NCBI GenBank assembly: GCA_026400355.1
Contig: JAPLPE010000022.1
Coordinates: 205,507-261,501, forward strand
DNA length: 55,995 nt
Source of the DNA: Rhodobacterales bacterium
Lineage (GTDB): Bacteria; Pseudomonadota; Alphaproteobacteria; Rhodobacterales; Rhodobacteraceae
Reading direction: 5' to 3'
Shown here: piece after piece, positions 28,301-36,454 of the stretch
How positions within the stretch are numbered: the stretch's first letter is position 1
Layout: the number at the start of each line of letters is the position of its first letter
The notes under the pieces: model-generated
What the model saw: only the letters and a program-made list of their open reading frames with translations
What the model was told of the DNA's origin: nothing
Databases searched by the model: none
Program-made: the position numbers and the translations under genes

Positions 28301-28312
28301 CTAACATGTTAG
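28301..28312. promoter_or_regulatory. 12-bp perfect palindrome in the divergent transporter promoter region
   Basis: CTAACATGTTAG lies 77 bp upstream of the ATPase start in the 260-bp gap to the binding-protein gene. It is a plausible operator for the unknown regulator of this sugar system. Confidence 0.45.
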
Positions 28313-28342
28313 ATGCTTGACTTGGGGGAAGAAGGCTGAGAC

Positions 28343-28362
28343 TGTCCGGATTGTCCGGACAA
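28343..28362. promoter_or_regulatory. 19-bp inverted repeat, candidate operator of the binding-protein gene
   Basis: TGTCCGGATTGTCCGGACA is a perfect 8+3+8 inverted repeat, and nested in its right half is TTGTCCGGACAA, a perfect 12-bp palindrome (28351-28362). Nested half-sites of this type suit a GntR/FadR-like dimer. It lies ~120 bp upstream of the binding-protein start. Confidence 0.45.
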
Positions 28363-28484
28363 GAACGCCGGAGCCGGAACCCGATATCAAAGGTGTTGCA
28401 TGTTCCCTTGGGAGTAGGGACGCGGCACCTGCGGCGCGTCCGGTCCCGTCCCTTCGGGGGCGGTCACCATTAGGGAGGATGTCA

Positions 28485-30119
28485 ATGAAAGTCGATCTTT
28501 ACAATTACGCGGCCGGCCTTTCGATGAGCCGCCGCCGCCTGCTGCAATCGGCAGCGAGCGTAGGTGGTCTGGCCGCCTTGGGCGGGCTGGGTCTGGGTGC
28601 CGGTCCTGCCGTCGCGCAGGATGATTTGCGCACACAGATTCTGCAGATCCCTGGCGTCGGCAAGGGTTCGCCCACGGATGCGGACTGGCAGAAAGTCGGT
28701 GAGCTTTGCCTCGGGCCCACCAAGGCCAACGTGGCCGAAGGTGAATTCGCCGGTGTGGAACTGACCTTCCTGGGTCTGAACAACCAGAACCTGCACAACG
28801 TGCTGTTCCGCGGGTTCCTGAAGCCGTGGGAAGCCTATACCGGTGCCAAGATCAACTGGATCGACCTGGCCCAGGCCGACTACAACCCGCGCCTGCAGCA
28901 GGCGATCGCCACCGGCACAGTCGATTTCGACATCATCGAAATGGGCGCACCGTCCGAAGGTGACACGGCTGGCCGTGGCCTGCTGGACGAGATGCCCGAC
29001 TGGGTCAAGACGCAGATCGAGGCCGACGACCTCGTCGCCTATCTGCAGCCGCCCGTCGGCACATGGGATGGCAAGTCCTACCGGATCACCATCGACGGCG
29101 ACTGCCACACCCTGTCATATCGCAAGGACTATTTCGGTGACGGTGCCATTGGCGGTGCCGCAATGCCGATGCATTGGGAAGATGTGAACGCGATGTCGAT
29201 CGCGGTGAAGGGCCAGACTGACCCGCTCACCGGCCTGCCCGCTTATGGCTTCCTTGACCCGCTCAAGGGCTGGGGTGGTTTCGGCTTCTACTTCCTTGAA
29301 GACCGCGCCACGGCCTATGTGAAGCATCCGGGCGATCCCGCCTGGCTGTTCGACCCCGACACGATGAAGCCGCGCGTCAACAACCCGGGCTGGGTTCAGG
29401 CCATTCAGGACGTCATGGACCTGATCGCCGCCGACGCCTATCCCGCCGACCAGATCAACGCAGACCCAGGCACGACTGCGTTCCAGCAGTTCCTGGCCGG
29501 TACCGGCGCTGCCGTCACCTGGTGGGGCGACGTGGGGTCCAACGCACGCACGTCCGATACCTCGGTCGTGGGTGACGTTGTGGGCTTTGACATCAACCCC
29601 GGCGCAAAGCGCGTCTACAATGCGCAGACTTCGGCTTGGGAAGAGACCGAGAACTTTGCACCGAACCTCGCCTATCTTGGCTGGGGCGTTTACGTCACCA
29701 ACCGCGTCTCGGGCGACGAACTCAAGCGCAAGGCCGCCTGGTCGGCTGCTGCGCATCTGGGCGGAAAGGACATCTCGCTCTGGATGTCGGCCTATCCGTC
29801 GGGCTTCCAGCCCTACCGCAACTCGCACTTCATCTATGAGGAGTGGGAAGCAGCGGGCTACGATCGGGCCTTCGTCGAAGACTACCTCGGCTCGAACCGG
29901 GACAGCTACAACCACCCGAACGCGGCGATCGAACCCCGTATCCCCGGCATCTTCCAGTACTACTCGGTTGCCGAGGACGAACTGGCCAAGGGCTATGCCG
30001 GCCAGTACGCAAGCGCGCAGGAAACGGCAGACGCCATTGCTGCCGCCTGGGAAAAGATCACCGACCAGATCGGCCGCGAAAGCCAGATCGCGCTCTACAA
30101 GGCGTCTTTGGGGATGTGA
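28485..30119 (+). CDS. Tat-exported extracellular solute-binding protein (family 1-like), sugar ABC importer
   Basis: Periplasmic carbohydrate-binding protein, 544 aa, larger than usual family-1 binding proteins (~400-440). It begins MKVDLYNYAAG with the twin-arginine motif SRRRLLQS at ~14-21, a hydrophobic stretch and cleavage after VAQ/AVA near residue 45, so it is exported folded. GGGAGG lies 6 bases before ATG 28485; the upstream frame to 28317 contains the operator region and is not coding. Many Trp/Tyr (INWIDLAQADY, GGFGFYFLED) suit sugar stacking. It diverges from the ATPase gene and ends at a double hairpin. Permeases are not in this window. Confidence 0.85.
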   Translation: MKVDLYNYAAGLSMSRRRLLQSAASVGGLAALGGLGLGAGPAVAQDDLRTQILQIPGVGKGSPTDADWQKVGELCLGPTKANVAEGEFAGVELTFLGLNNQNLHNVLFRGFLKPWEAYTGAKINWIDLAQADYNPRLQQAIATGTVDFDIIEMGAPSEGDTAGRGLLDEMPDWVKTQIEADDLVAYLQPPVGTWDGKSYRITIDGDCHTLSYRKDYFGDGAIGGAAMPMHWEDVNAMSIAVKGQTDPLTGLPAYGFLDPLKGWGGFGFYFLEDRATAYVKHPGDPAWLFDPDTMKPRVNNPGWVQAIQDVMDLIAADAYPADQINADPGTTAFQQFLAGTGAAVTWWGDVGSNARTSDTSVVGDVVGFDINPGAKRVYNAQTSAWEETENFAPNLAYLGWGVYVTNRVSGDELKRKAAWSAAAHLGGKDISLWMSAYPSGFQPYRNSHFIYEEWEAAGYDRAFVEDYLGSNRDSYNHPNAAIEPRIPGIFQYYSVAEDELAKGYAGQYASAQETADAIAAAWEKITDQIGRESQIALYKASLGM

Positions 30120-30126
30120 TCAGCGC

Positions 30127-30195
30127 AGGGCGCGGGGTTCATCCCCCGCCCTTTGCCTCAATGAACAGGGCGCGCGGGCCATCGCGCGCCCTGTT
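30127..30195 (+). terminator. Double hairpin terminator of the binding-protein gene
   Basis: The first hairpin pairs AGGGCGCGGGG with CCCCCGCCCT (~30127-30152). The second has exact 13-base arms AACAGGGCGCGCG (30164-30176) and CGCGCGCCCTGTT (30183-30195), followed by CCTGTTTGGGG. The strong stem and partial T-tail directly after the stop codon support termination, or 3'-end protection of an abundant mRNA. Confidence 0.75.
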
Positions 30196-30235
30196 CCTGT
30201 TTGGGGTTCAGGCAATGTTGCGCAGGATGCGCACC

Positions 30236-31069
30236 CTACGCCTTGTTTGCCCGGTCAAATGTGACCTGGGTGAAGCATTCGGGGATGTGGGTGTCGGCCA
30301 CACCGAAGGGGTGGGCAGCCCAGCCGCCGGTCGTGCTGCCGACACGGGCGGCGAGTTGCTGGAAACGGCCCAGGAAGATGCCCCAGGTCTCTCCGTCTTT
30401 GGGCGGCAGGGACCGGCCGTTGGCAAGGTCGGTGAGCGAGGCCCAGGGGATCGTGATTTCGGCGGTCCAGCCACGGTCGAGGTCGGCGGGATCGTTCAGC
30501 GTGCCATCGACGGCGACCTTCACGTCGAGGCCCGGCATATCGTAGTCGAGGAAAGCCCAGCGCGTGCCGCGCGGGTGGTTGCCGGTCCAGAAGGCGCGGG
30601 TGCCACGGTCATAGTCGCCGCCAAAGGAATGGACGCGCGGGTTGTGCACGTCGAAACGGGGCACGTCCCAGCGGCTGTCTTTGCGATAGGCATCGCGCCA
30701 GATGAAGAAGACCTCGTAGATTGTGCCACGGGCGTTGAACTCAAGTTCGTAATAGGCGTCGCCGCCATCGATGAAGACTTCGAGGTCGTTCTCGAAAAAC
30801 AGAAGGTCGTCGCGTTCGGTGAGGGTTGCGACCAGATGCGGCTCGGCCGCCCAGAAGGCGATGTGGAGGGCGTTTTCATCCCAGAGGACCGCCGCCGTCG
30901 TGTCGAGCGGCGCGGGCGTGCCAGTGGCCATGTCGACAAAGCGGGGCGTCCGGGGCGCGCGCGACCAGAGGGCCGCAGCGGCGCGCCCGTCGGCGGTCAG
31001 CAGTTCGGGGATGTAGGCGGCGGTGTAATGGCCGGGGCGCCAGCCATAGCCGTTGGGGTTTGGTGTCAT
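30236..31069 (-). CDS. Carbohydrate-binding family 9-like (CBM9/DOMON-type) protein
   Basis: A 277-aa protein made almost wholly of one family-9-like beta-sandwich: LHIAFWAAEPHLVATLTERDD, FENDLEVFIDGGDAYYELEFN and GWTAEITIPWASL are typical strands. I see no signal peptide, so it may be cytoplasmic or exported by a non-classical route. Its role is unknown; homologs sit beside glycoside uptake or hydrolysis genes. Starts at 31075 and 31069 are possible; 31069 has the better spacing from AGG, and both lie inside a hairpin (31068-31105). It converges with the binding-protein gene. No hydrolase domain accompanies the sandwich. Confidence 0.7.
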   Translation of the reverse strand: MTPNPNGYGWRPGHYTAAYIPELLTADGRAAAALWSRAPRTPRFVDMATGTPAPLDTTAAVLWDENALHIAFWAAEPHLVATLTERDDLLFFENDLEVFIDGGDAYYELEFNARGTIYEVFFIWRDAYRKDSRWDVPRFDVHNPRVHSFGGDYDRGTRAFWTGNHPRGTRWAFLDYDMPGLDVKVAVDGTLNDPADLDRGWTAEITIPWASLTDLANGRSLPPKDGETWGIFLGRFQQLAARVGSTTGGWAAHPFGVADTHIPECFTQVTFDRANKA

Positions 31070-31105
31070 CGTCATCCTGCCTGAAAACCTGATCAGGATG
31101 ACGAT
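31068..31105 (-). promoter_or_regulatory. Hairpin over the ribosome binding site of the CBM9-like gene
   Basis: In the minus-strand mRNA ATCGTCATCCTG (31105-31094) can pair exactly with CAGGATGACGAT (31079-31068), leaving a 14-base loop. The downstream arm contains the AGG and ATG used for initiation, so folding would hide the start site. Translational control is an inference from the 12-bp perfect arms. Confidence 0.5.
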
Positions 31106-31146
31106 AGGGTCCGCGTGCCCGTTCGCCAACACCTTGAACGTCCCCC

Positions 31147-31201
31147 GGTTTCTTTGTCGCGCAAATACCTCGGAAGAGCCGCAGGCGGGGTGGAGCCCCC
31201 T
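31147..31201. repeat. GC-rich intergenic repeat, copy 2
   Basis: GGTTTCTTTGTCGCGCAAATACCTCGG followed by a GGGG...CCCC hairpin (split here to its parts: GGTTTCTTTG, then AAATACCTCGG, then GCGGGGTGGAGCCCC). It abuts the 3' end of the UDP-glucose dehydrogenase gene (stop at 31200) and matches copies at 13221, 47252 and 48494. Confidence 0.6.
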
Positions 31202-32519
31202 ACACGGCCAGGCGCGCCCGCCCGATGGAATCGTAGGCGACAAAGCCGGCTTTGCCGGCATCGTCCGCAGAATAGACGTTGCGCAGGTCGGCCATGCGGG
31301 GGGTGGTCATTGACCTGGCAAGGCGGGACAGGTCCAGCGCGCGGAATTCGTTCCATTCGGTAAGGACGACGATGAGGTCTGCCCCCTTGGCCGCCTCATA
31401 GGGGCTGTCCATCCAGGTGACACCGGGAAGGAGCGCCTCGCCTTCGTGCTGGCCTTTGGGGTCGCAGACGCGGACCTTGGCGCCACCGCCGATCAGGGCG
31501 GGGACGATGGTGAGCGAGGGGGCATCGCGCATGTCGTCGGTGTTTGGCTTGAACGTAACGCCAAGGACCGCAACCGTCTTGCCGTTGAAGCTGCCGTCGC
31601 AAAGGTCGGACAGCTTGTCGATCATCCGGCGCTTGATATCCTCGTTCACCGCGATGACGGTTTCGGTGATGCGCATCGGTGCGCCGTGTTCCTGACCGAT
31701 CCGTGCCAGCGCCTTGGTATCCTTGGGAAAGCACGAGCCGCCATAGCCGGGGCCGGCATGGAGGAACTTGTTCCCGATGCGGCCGTCAAGGCCCATGCCC
31801 CTGGAGACGGCCTTGATATCCGCGCCGACCCGTTCGCAGAGGGCGGCGATTTCGTTGATGAAGGTGATCTTGGTCGCAAGGAAGGCATTGGCCGCGTATT
31901 TGATCATCTCGGCGCTTTCCAGATCGGTCGTGACGATCGGGAAATCGCGCAGGAACAGGGGCCGGTAGATCTCGGCCATGATGGCGGCGGCGCGGTCGGA
32001 TTCGACGCCCACGACGACGCGATCGGGGCGCATGAAGTCGTCGATGGCAGCCCCTTCGCGCAGGAATTCGGGGTTGGAGGCGACGTCGAACGCGGCGCCT
32101 GGCACCGCCTCGCGGATGACGTCGCGGACTCCGGCATTGGTGCCGACGGGGACGGTCGATTTGGTAACGACGACCGTATAGCCCGTCATCGCATGGGCAA
32201 TGTCACGGGCAGCAGCCATAACATAGGTGAGGTCAGCATGGCCATCGCCCCGGCGCGACGGTGTGCCCACGGCAATGAACACGGCCCCTGCCCCGGCGAC
32301 GGCGGCCTTGATATCGGTGGTGAAATGGAGCCGTCCGGCCTCCACATTGCGGGCCATGAGGGCTTCGAGCCCCGGCTCGTAGATCGGCGCGATGCCGTCG
32401 TTGAGCTTGGCGATTTTGCGCGGGTCCAGATCGACGCAGGTCACGTCATGGCCGAAATCCGAAAAGCAGACGCCCGAAACAAGGCCCACATAGCCGGTGC
32501 CGATGATCGCAATACGCAT
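31200..32519 (-). CDS. UDP-glucose 6-dehydrogenase
   Basis: Oxidises UDP-glucose to UDP-glucuronate with two NAD+, feeding capsule, exopolysaccharide or glycolipid synthesis. From ATG 32519 (MRIAIIGTGYVGLVSG; AGAGG ~8 bases upstream) it is 439 aa, the normal length. Rossmann motif GTGYVG at 7-12, catalytic Cys263 in GGSCFPKD, and the second nucleotide-binding domain after ~320. The much longer open frame to 32957 is an unsupported extension over the intergenic region. GDP-mannose dehydrogenase is the nearest alternative, but NPEFLREG and GPGYGGSCF favour UGD. No polysaccharide genes adjoin it. Confidence 0.93.
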   Translation of the reverse strand: MRIAIIGTGYVGLVSGVCFSDFGHDVTCVDLDPRKIAKLNDGIAPIYEPGLEALMARNVEAGRLHFTTDIKAAVAGAGAVFIAVGTPSRRGDGHADLTYVMAAARDIAHAMTGYTVVVTKSTVPVGTNAGVRDVIREAVPGAAFDVASNPEFLREGAAIDDFMRPDRVVVGVESDRAAAIMAEIYRPLFLRDFPIVTTDLESAEMIKYAANAFLATKITFINEIAALCERVGADIKAVSRGMGLDGRIGNKFLHAGPGYGGSCFPKDTKALARIGQEHGAPMRITETVIAVNEDIKRRMIDKLSDLCDGSFNGKTVAVLGVTFKPNTDDMRDAPSLTIVPALIGGGAKVRVCDPKGQHEGEALLPGVTWMDSPYEAAKGADLIVVLTEWNEFRALDLSRLARSMTTPRMADLRNVYSADDAGKAGFVAYDSIGRARLAV

Positions 32520-32758
32520 GATGAAACCTCTTTGGTGCTCATGCGCGGACCTTGTGCAATGGCGGATGAAAGTCAACCCGAAGGAGAGGCTTCGTGCTGC
32601 ACTTGCGAAACGCAGACGGATAGGGCGCCTGTCCGGGCGATGAAATTGGGGGGTGCCAGTGTTGCAGGCAGCGCATGATTGGCTGCCAAACCGGCCGGTG
32701 GGGCGACAGCGATCTTGCCAGTGCGGGGACAACGGCGTGACAGTGGGGGCAGGAGAGC

Positions 32759-33643
32759 ATGTCAGGCGAAAGAATGCGCGATCCCTTAACAGACCGGCTG
32801 GACTATCCGGCGCTGGTCGAACTTCTGAAGGAGCGGCGGGCGAGCCTGCCGCCGCGGCTGCAGGATGTGGCGCAATTCGTGCTGAACAATCCCGAGGATG
32901 TGGCGATCCTGACCATTGTCGAGATTGCTCGCGGTGCCGGCGTGCCGCCGTCTGCAATCACGCGGTTCACGCAGGAACTGGGGTTCGAGCGGTTTTCCGA
33001 TCTGCAGGCGGTGTTCCGGTCGCGGCTGGTGGGGCCACGGCTGAACTATGCCGACCGACTGAAGGGGATATCGGACAAGGCGGCGGACGGGGATCTGGAT
33101 CTGTCCGATCCGCAGGGCGTGCTTGAGGTCTTTGCTTCGTCCGCCTATCGCAGCCTGTCGGGCATGGTCGAGGATCAGCGGGAGGCACCGCTGCGGGCGG
33201 TTGTAGAGGCGATCCGGGCTGCGCCCGCGGTGCATGTGACGGGCGGGCGGGGGGCGTTCGGGGTCGCGGCCTATTCGTTCTATGGCCTTGCTGCGGTGGG
33301 CAAGCGGGCGTTCCTGATCGACCATCTGGGCGCCATGCGGGTGCAGCAGGTGCAGGCCGTGGGACCCGAGGATGTGATCCTTGCCATCAGTTTTGACGAT
33401 TACACGCGCGAGACGATCGAGACGGCGGAACTGGCCGCTGCAGCGGGGCGGACGATTCTGGCGATCACGGACAATGAACTTTCCCCTCTCGTCCCGCTGG
33501 CCCGGCATGCGCTGTTCGTGAAAGAGGCGCGGCTGGGCCATTTCCGCAGTCAGGTGCCCGCGATGGTGCTGTGTCAGACGATCATCGCGAGCGTGGGCCG
33601 GTCGGGCGGGCCGGATGGGGAACGGCAGATCGGGCGGTTATAG
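32759..33643 (+). CDS. RpiR-family transcriptional regulator
   Basis: A 294-aa regulator with an N-terminal RpiR helix-turn-helix (about 15-90, including ILTIVEIARGAGVPPSAITRFTQ split by the turn) and a C-terminal SIS sugar-isomerase domain (about 125-270, with VHVTGGRGAFGVAAYSFYG and ILAISFDDYTRET) that should bind a sugar phosphate. Orthologous regulators control inositol genes (IolR) in rhizobia, so control of the iol block 23 kb away is possible; ribose or glucose metabolism is equally so. The last 15 codons (GRSGGPDGERQIGRL) are duplicated at 48589-48632. No target gene adjoins it. Confidence 0.85.
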   Translation: MSGERMRDPLTDRLDYPALVELLKERRASLPPRLQDVAQFVLNNPEDVAILTIVEIARGAGVPPSAITRFTQELGFERFSDLQAVFRSRLVGPRLNYADRLKGISDKAADGDLDLSDPQGVLEVFASSAYRSLSGMVEDQREAPLRAVVEAIRAAPAVHVTGGRGAFGVAAYSFYGLAAVGKRAFLIDHLGAMRVQQVQAVGPEDVILAISFDDYTRETIETAELAAAAGRTILAITDNELSPLVPLARHALFVKEARLGHFRSQVPAMVLCQTIIASVGRSGGPDGERQIGRL

Positions 33644-33691
33644 AAGCGACGGATTAGCCCCAGATACTTTCACCAGGTGTGCCGGGTATGC

Positions 33692-33946
33692 ATGGGCAGC
33701 TACAACGCCCTGTGGACGGCCCTGCGGGCGGGCCAGATGTTGTCCGTAACCCAGGGCTCGGAGCGGGATCGCTTCATCCTGCGGGGCTCACCGAATTCGC
33801 GTGTCACAGAGCAGAACTACCTGCACATTCCGGACGACTCGATGGAGGGTGCGGTTCTGGATATCAGTATCCTGGCGGCGGACATGAAACGGAAATGGCA
33901 ACAAACGGCAACAACAGAAAGGCCGCCCGAAGGCGGCCTTGTCTAG
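33692..33946 (+). CDS. Hypothetical 84-aa protein between the RpiR and tRNA-Gly genes
   Basis: Frame from ATG 33692 (or GTG 33677) to the stop at 33946. Not recognised; no motif, signal or membrane segment. Composition (YNALWTALRAGQML, NYLHIPDDSMEGAVLDISIL) is protein-like. Its 3' end overlaps the tRNA terminator hairpin on the other strand, and no Shine-Dalgarno is seen. It may be spurious or a remnant of an element once inserted at the tRNA. Confidence 0.3.
   Translation: MGSYNALWTALRAGQMLSVTQGSERDRFILRGSPNSRVTEQNYLHIPDDSMEGAVLDISILAADMKRKWQQTATTERPPEGGLV
33919..33940 (-). terminator. Terminator of tRNA-Gly
   Basis: AAGGCCGCC-CGAA-GGCGGCCTT is a perfect 9-bp stem with a stable tetraloop, 31 bp past the tRNA 3' end. 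On the minus strand it is followed by TTTCTGTTGTTG, a T-rich tail as expected for intrinsic termination. Confidence 0.8.
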
Positions 33947-33970
33947 GTGTCTGTAAACATTACCGAAACT

Positions 33971-34045
33971 GGAGCGGGCGAAGAGATTCGAACTCTCGAC
34001 CCTAACCTTGGCAAGGTTATGCTCTACCCCTGAGCTACGCCCGCA
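33971..34045 (-). tRNA. tRNA-Gly (anticodon GCC)
   Basis: 75-nt cloverleaf on the minus strand: acceptor GCGGGCG paired with CGCCCGC, D-loop TAGCTCAGGGGTAGAGC, anticodon loop CTTGCCAAG with anticodon GCC, T-arm GTTCGAATC, and an encoded 3' CCA (33973-33971). A clean terminator follows. Glycine is set by the anticodon. Confidence 0.96.
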
Positions 34046-34161
34046 CTCCGTCTCGTGCGGTTCGGATACAAAGAGACGACGGCGGCTGCAAGAGGAAAAT
34101 GCGTGAGATGTCGCCGCGTCGGTTGGTGCCGGGCAGAGCGCCTGCGGCGCACCTGCTTCTG

Positions 34162-34182
34162 GCCCTGCGCAAGGCGCAGGGC
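34162..34182. terminator. Hairpin downstream of phoB
   Basis: GCCCTGCGC-AAG-GCGCAGGGC, a perfect 9-bp stem 43 bp past the phoB stop codon. There is a short TTT on the plus side but no T-run on the phoB (minus) side, so termination of the pst-pho operon is possible but not proved. The rest of the 179-bp gap to the tRNA has no recognised feature. Confidence 0.45.
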
Positions 34183-34224
34183 TTTGACCAGGGCCAGAGG
34201 TTCAGGATCTGGAAATGAAGGGCG

Positions 34225-34914
34225 TCAGCCCAGCGCGTAACCCGCGCCGCGCACCGTGCGCAGCGGGTCGCTGCCGCCGTTGTGCATCAGGACCTTGCGC
34301 AGGCGGCCCACATGCACGTCAACGGTCCGCGTATCGACATAGATGTCGCGGCCCCAGACCCGGTCGAGCAGGTTTTCACGCGACCAGACGCGCCCCGGCT
34401 TTTCCATCAGGGTCGCCAGCAGGCGGAACTCGGTCGGCCCCAGCTTCAGCATCTCACCCGCCCGCGTCACGCGATGGGTTTCGGCGTCCAGCTGGATATC
34501 CTCGAACACCAGCACCTGTCCGACGGTCGATGGCCGGACGCGGCGCAACTGGGTGCGCACGCGGGCCATCAGCTCGCTCACCGCATAGGGTTTGACGACA
34601 TAGTCATCCGCCCCGATTTCGAGCCCCCGGACCTTGTCCACCTCTTCGGAACGGGCCGAGAGCATGATGATCGGCATGTCGCGTGTTTCCGTCCGCGCCT
34701 TGAGTTGGCGGCACACCTCGATCCCCGAGACGGAGGGGAGCATCCAGTCCAGCACCATCACATCGGGCGGATCTTCCTGCACCATCATCAGCCCGTCTTC
34801 GCCATTCGCGGCCGTCGTCACCCGGAAACCTTCGGCCTCAAGGTTGTAAGACAACACCTCGCGCTGGGCGGGCTCATCCTCGACGATCAGGACATGGGGT
34901 TGTGTGGTGCGCAT
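34225..34914 (-). CDS. phoB: Phosphate regulon response regulator PhoB
   Basis: Transcription factor of the phosphate-starvation response. The 229-aa OmpR-type protein has a receiver domain (1-120) with acidic pocket VEDE, phospho-acceptor Asp56 (VLDWMLP), Ser/Thr site in MLSARSEE and Lys in VVKPY. A C-terminal winged helix (~130-229) ends TVRGAGYALG. It follows phoU by 3 bp, at the end of pstSCAB-phoU-phoB. The sensor kinase gene phoR is not next to it. Confidence 0.94.
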   Translation of the reverse strand: MRTTQPHVLIVEDEPAQREVLSYNLEAEGFRVTTAANGEDGLMMVQEDPPDVMVLDWMLPSVSGIEVCRQLKARTETRDMPIIMLSARSEEVDKVRGLEIGADDYVVKPYAVSELMARVRTQLRRVRPSTVGQVLVFEDIQLDAETHRVTRAGEMLKLGPTEFRLLATLMEKPGRVWSRENLLDRVWGRDIYVDTRTVDVHVGRLRKVLMHNGGSDPLRTVRGAGYALG

Positions 34915-34917
34915 GGG

Positions 34918-35634
34918 TCAGTCAACTCCGTCCATAAAGGCCGTCCGGTCACCCTTGGGCCGGTTTTCATCGGGCCGGCTTCCGGTCGTCAGATAGACGA
35001 TCTGCTCGGCCATGTTCGTCACCAGATCGCCCATCCGTTCGACGTTCTTGGCAATGAAATGCAGATGCATGCAGGCGGTTATGTTGCGCGGGTCCTCCAT
35101 CATGAAGGTCAGGAATTCGCGGAACAGCGCGTTGTACATCTGGTCGACGTCCTGATCGCGGTTGATCACGTCGCGGGCCAGCGCCTCGTCCCGGCGCACA
35201 AAGGCGTCGAGCGTGTCCTTGAGCATCGTCTGCACTTCGCGTGCCATCCGCTTCAGCGTCCCGTCTGACCCGCTGATGGGCCGCATTTCGGCAAGGACGC
35301 TGGTGCGCTTGGCGATGTTCTTGGCATAATCGCCGACCCGTTCCAGCGATCCCGCGATCTTGATCACCGACAGGATGATCCGCAGATCGGTCGATACGGG
35401 GGCGCGGAGCGCGATGGTGCGTGCGGCCTCTTCGTTGATCAGCTCTTCCAAATCATCCACGGACTTGTCCGCTGCACGCACCTTTTCGGCCAGTTCGGTA
35501 TCCCGGTTCACCAACGAAGCCGTGCCGTTCATGATGGCGTCTTCGACCAGACCGCCCATCTTGATGATCATGGCCTGAATGGCCTCGAGGTCGCGGTCAT
35601 AGGCCCGCATGATGTGTTGTTCGTCGCCCGTCAT
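34918..35634 (-). CDS. phoU: Phosphate signalling and transport regulator PhoU
   Basis: Cytoplasmic negative regulator linking the Pst importer to the PhoR-PhoB system. The 238-aa all-helical protein has two three-helix repeats (~10-110 and ~120-215), each carrying the family pattern around LERVGDYAKNIAKR and VERMGDLVTNMAEQ, whose acidic residues bind metal. It lies 5 bp after pstB and 3 bp before phoB. Length and order match PhoU throughout the proteobacteria. Confidence 0.95.
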   Translation of the reverse strand: MTGDEQHIMRAYDRDLEAIQAMIIKMGGLVEDAIMNGTASLVNRDTELAEKVRAADKSVDDLEELINEEAARTIALRAPVSTDLRIILSVIKIAGSLERVGDYAKNIAKRTSVLAEMRPISGSDGTLKRMAREVQTMLKDTLDAFVRRDEALARDVINRDQDVDQMYNALFREFLTFMMEDPRNITACMHLHFIAKNVERMGDLVTNMAEQIVYLTTGSRPDENRPKGDRTAFMDGVD

Positions 35635-35639
35635 GTCAC

Positions 35640-36440
35640 TTATCCAATGCGTCCTGAGATATAGCTTTCCGTGCGCGGGTCTTTGGGATTGGTAAAGATC
35701 TGTCCCGTCTCGCCGTACTCGACCAGATTGCCAAGGTGGAAGAAGGCCGTCTTCTGGCTCACCCGGGCGGCCTGCTGCATCGAATGGGTCACGATCACGA
35801 CCGAATAATTCTGCTTCAGTTCGTCAATCAGTTCCTCGACCTGCGCGGTGGCGATCGGGTCAAGCGCCGAGCAGGGTTCGTCCATCAGAAGGACTTCGGG
35901 TTCCGTGGCGACAGCACGGGCAATGCAGAGGCGCTGCTGCTGCCCGCCCGAAAGCCCGGTGCCAGGGGATTGAAGACGGTCCTTGACTTCGTCCCAGATG
36001 GCGCCGCGACGCAGGGCCTTTTCGACGATGTCGTCCAGATCGGCCTTGCTGCGGGCCAGACCGTGGATGCGCGGCCCGTAGGCCACATTGTCATAGATCG
36101 ACTTCGGGAAAGGGTTCGGCTTTTGAAACACCATGCCGACCTTGGCGCGCAACTGCACCGGGTCGACCTTCTTGTCGTAGATGTCCTCACTGTCGAGCTT
36201 GATCTCGCCATCCACGCGGCACGACGCGATCGTGTCGTTCATCCGGTTCAGGCAGCGCAGGAACGTCGATTTCCCGCAGCCCGACGGGCCGATGAAGGCC
36301 GTGACGGTGTTGTTCAGGATATCGACATTCAGGTCCTTGATGGCATGCGATGTGCCATAATGGACCTGCACGTTGCGGGCGGTGATCTTGATATCGGTTC
36401 CGGTCATGGTGCGGTCTTTCAGTCGGGCATCGTCAAGCAT
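35640..36440 (-). CDS. pstB: Phosphate ABC transporter ATPase PstB
   Basis: ATPase of the high-affinity phosphate importer. 266 aa from ATG 36440, chosen because AAGGTGA lies 5 bases upstream; a GTG at 36461 inside the pstA end would add 7 residues. Walker [10 protein letters not shown] at 51-59, [20 protein letters not shown] (the PstB-specific segment), signature LSGGQQQR, Walker [14 protein letters not shown] and the switch His in [10 protein letters not shown]. It lies between pstA and phoU, with very short gaps. Confidence 0.95.
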   Translation of the reverse strand: MLDDARLKDRTMTGTDIKITARNVQVHYGTSHAIKDLNVDILNNTVTAFIGPSGCGKSTFLRCLNRMNDTIASCRVDGEIKLDSEDIYDKKVDPVQLRAKVGMVFQKPNPFPKSIYDNVAYGPRIHGLARSKADLDDIVEKALRRGAIWDEVKDRLQSPGTGLSGGQQQRLCIARAVATEPEVLLMDEPCSALDPIATAQVEELIDELKQNYSVVIVTHSMQQAARVSQKTAFFHLGNLVEYGETGQIFTNPKDPRTESYISGRIG

Positions 36441-36454
36441 GTTGTTCACCTTGT

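Noticed and set aside
28317-28484. 56-residue extension of the binding protein before MKVDLYNYAAG
   Set aside because: It contains the inverted-repeat operator and would bury the Tat signal; GGGAGG is placed for ATG 28485.
32520-32957. N-terminal extension of UDP-glucose dehydrogenase by 146 residues
   Set aside because: The extension is Arg/Pro/Ser-rich and runs into the RpiR gene. The Rossmann start MRIAIIGTGYVG at 32519 has its own ribosome binding site.
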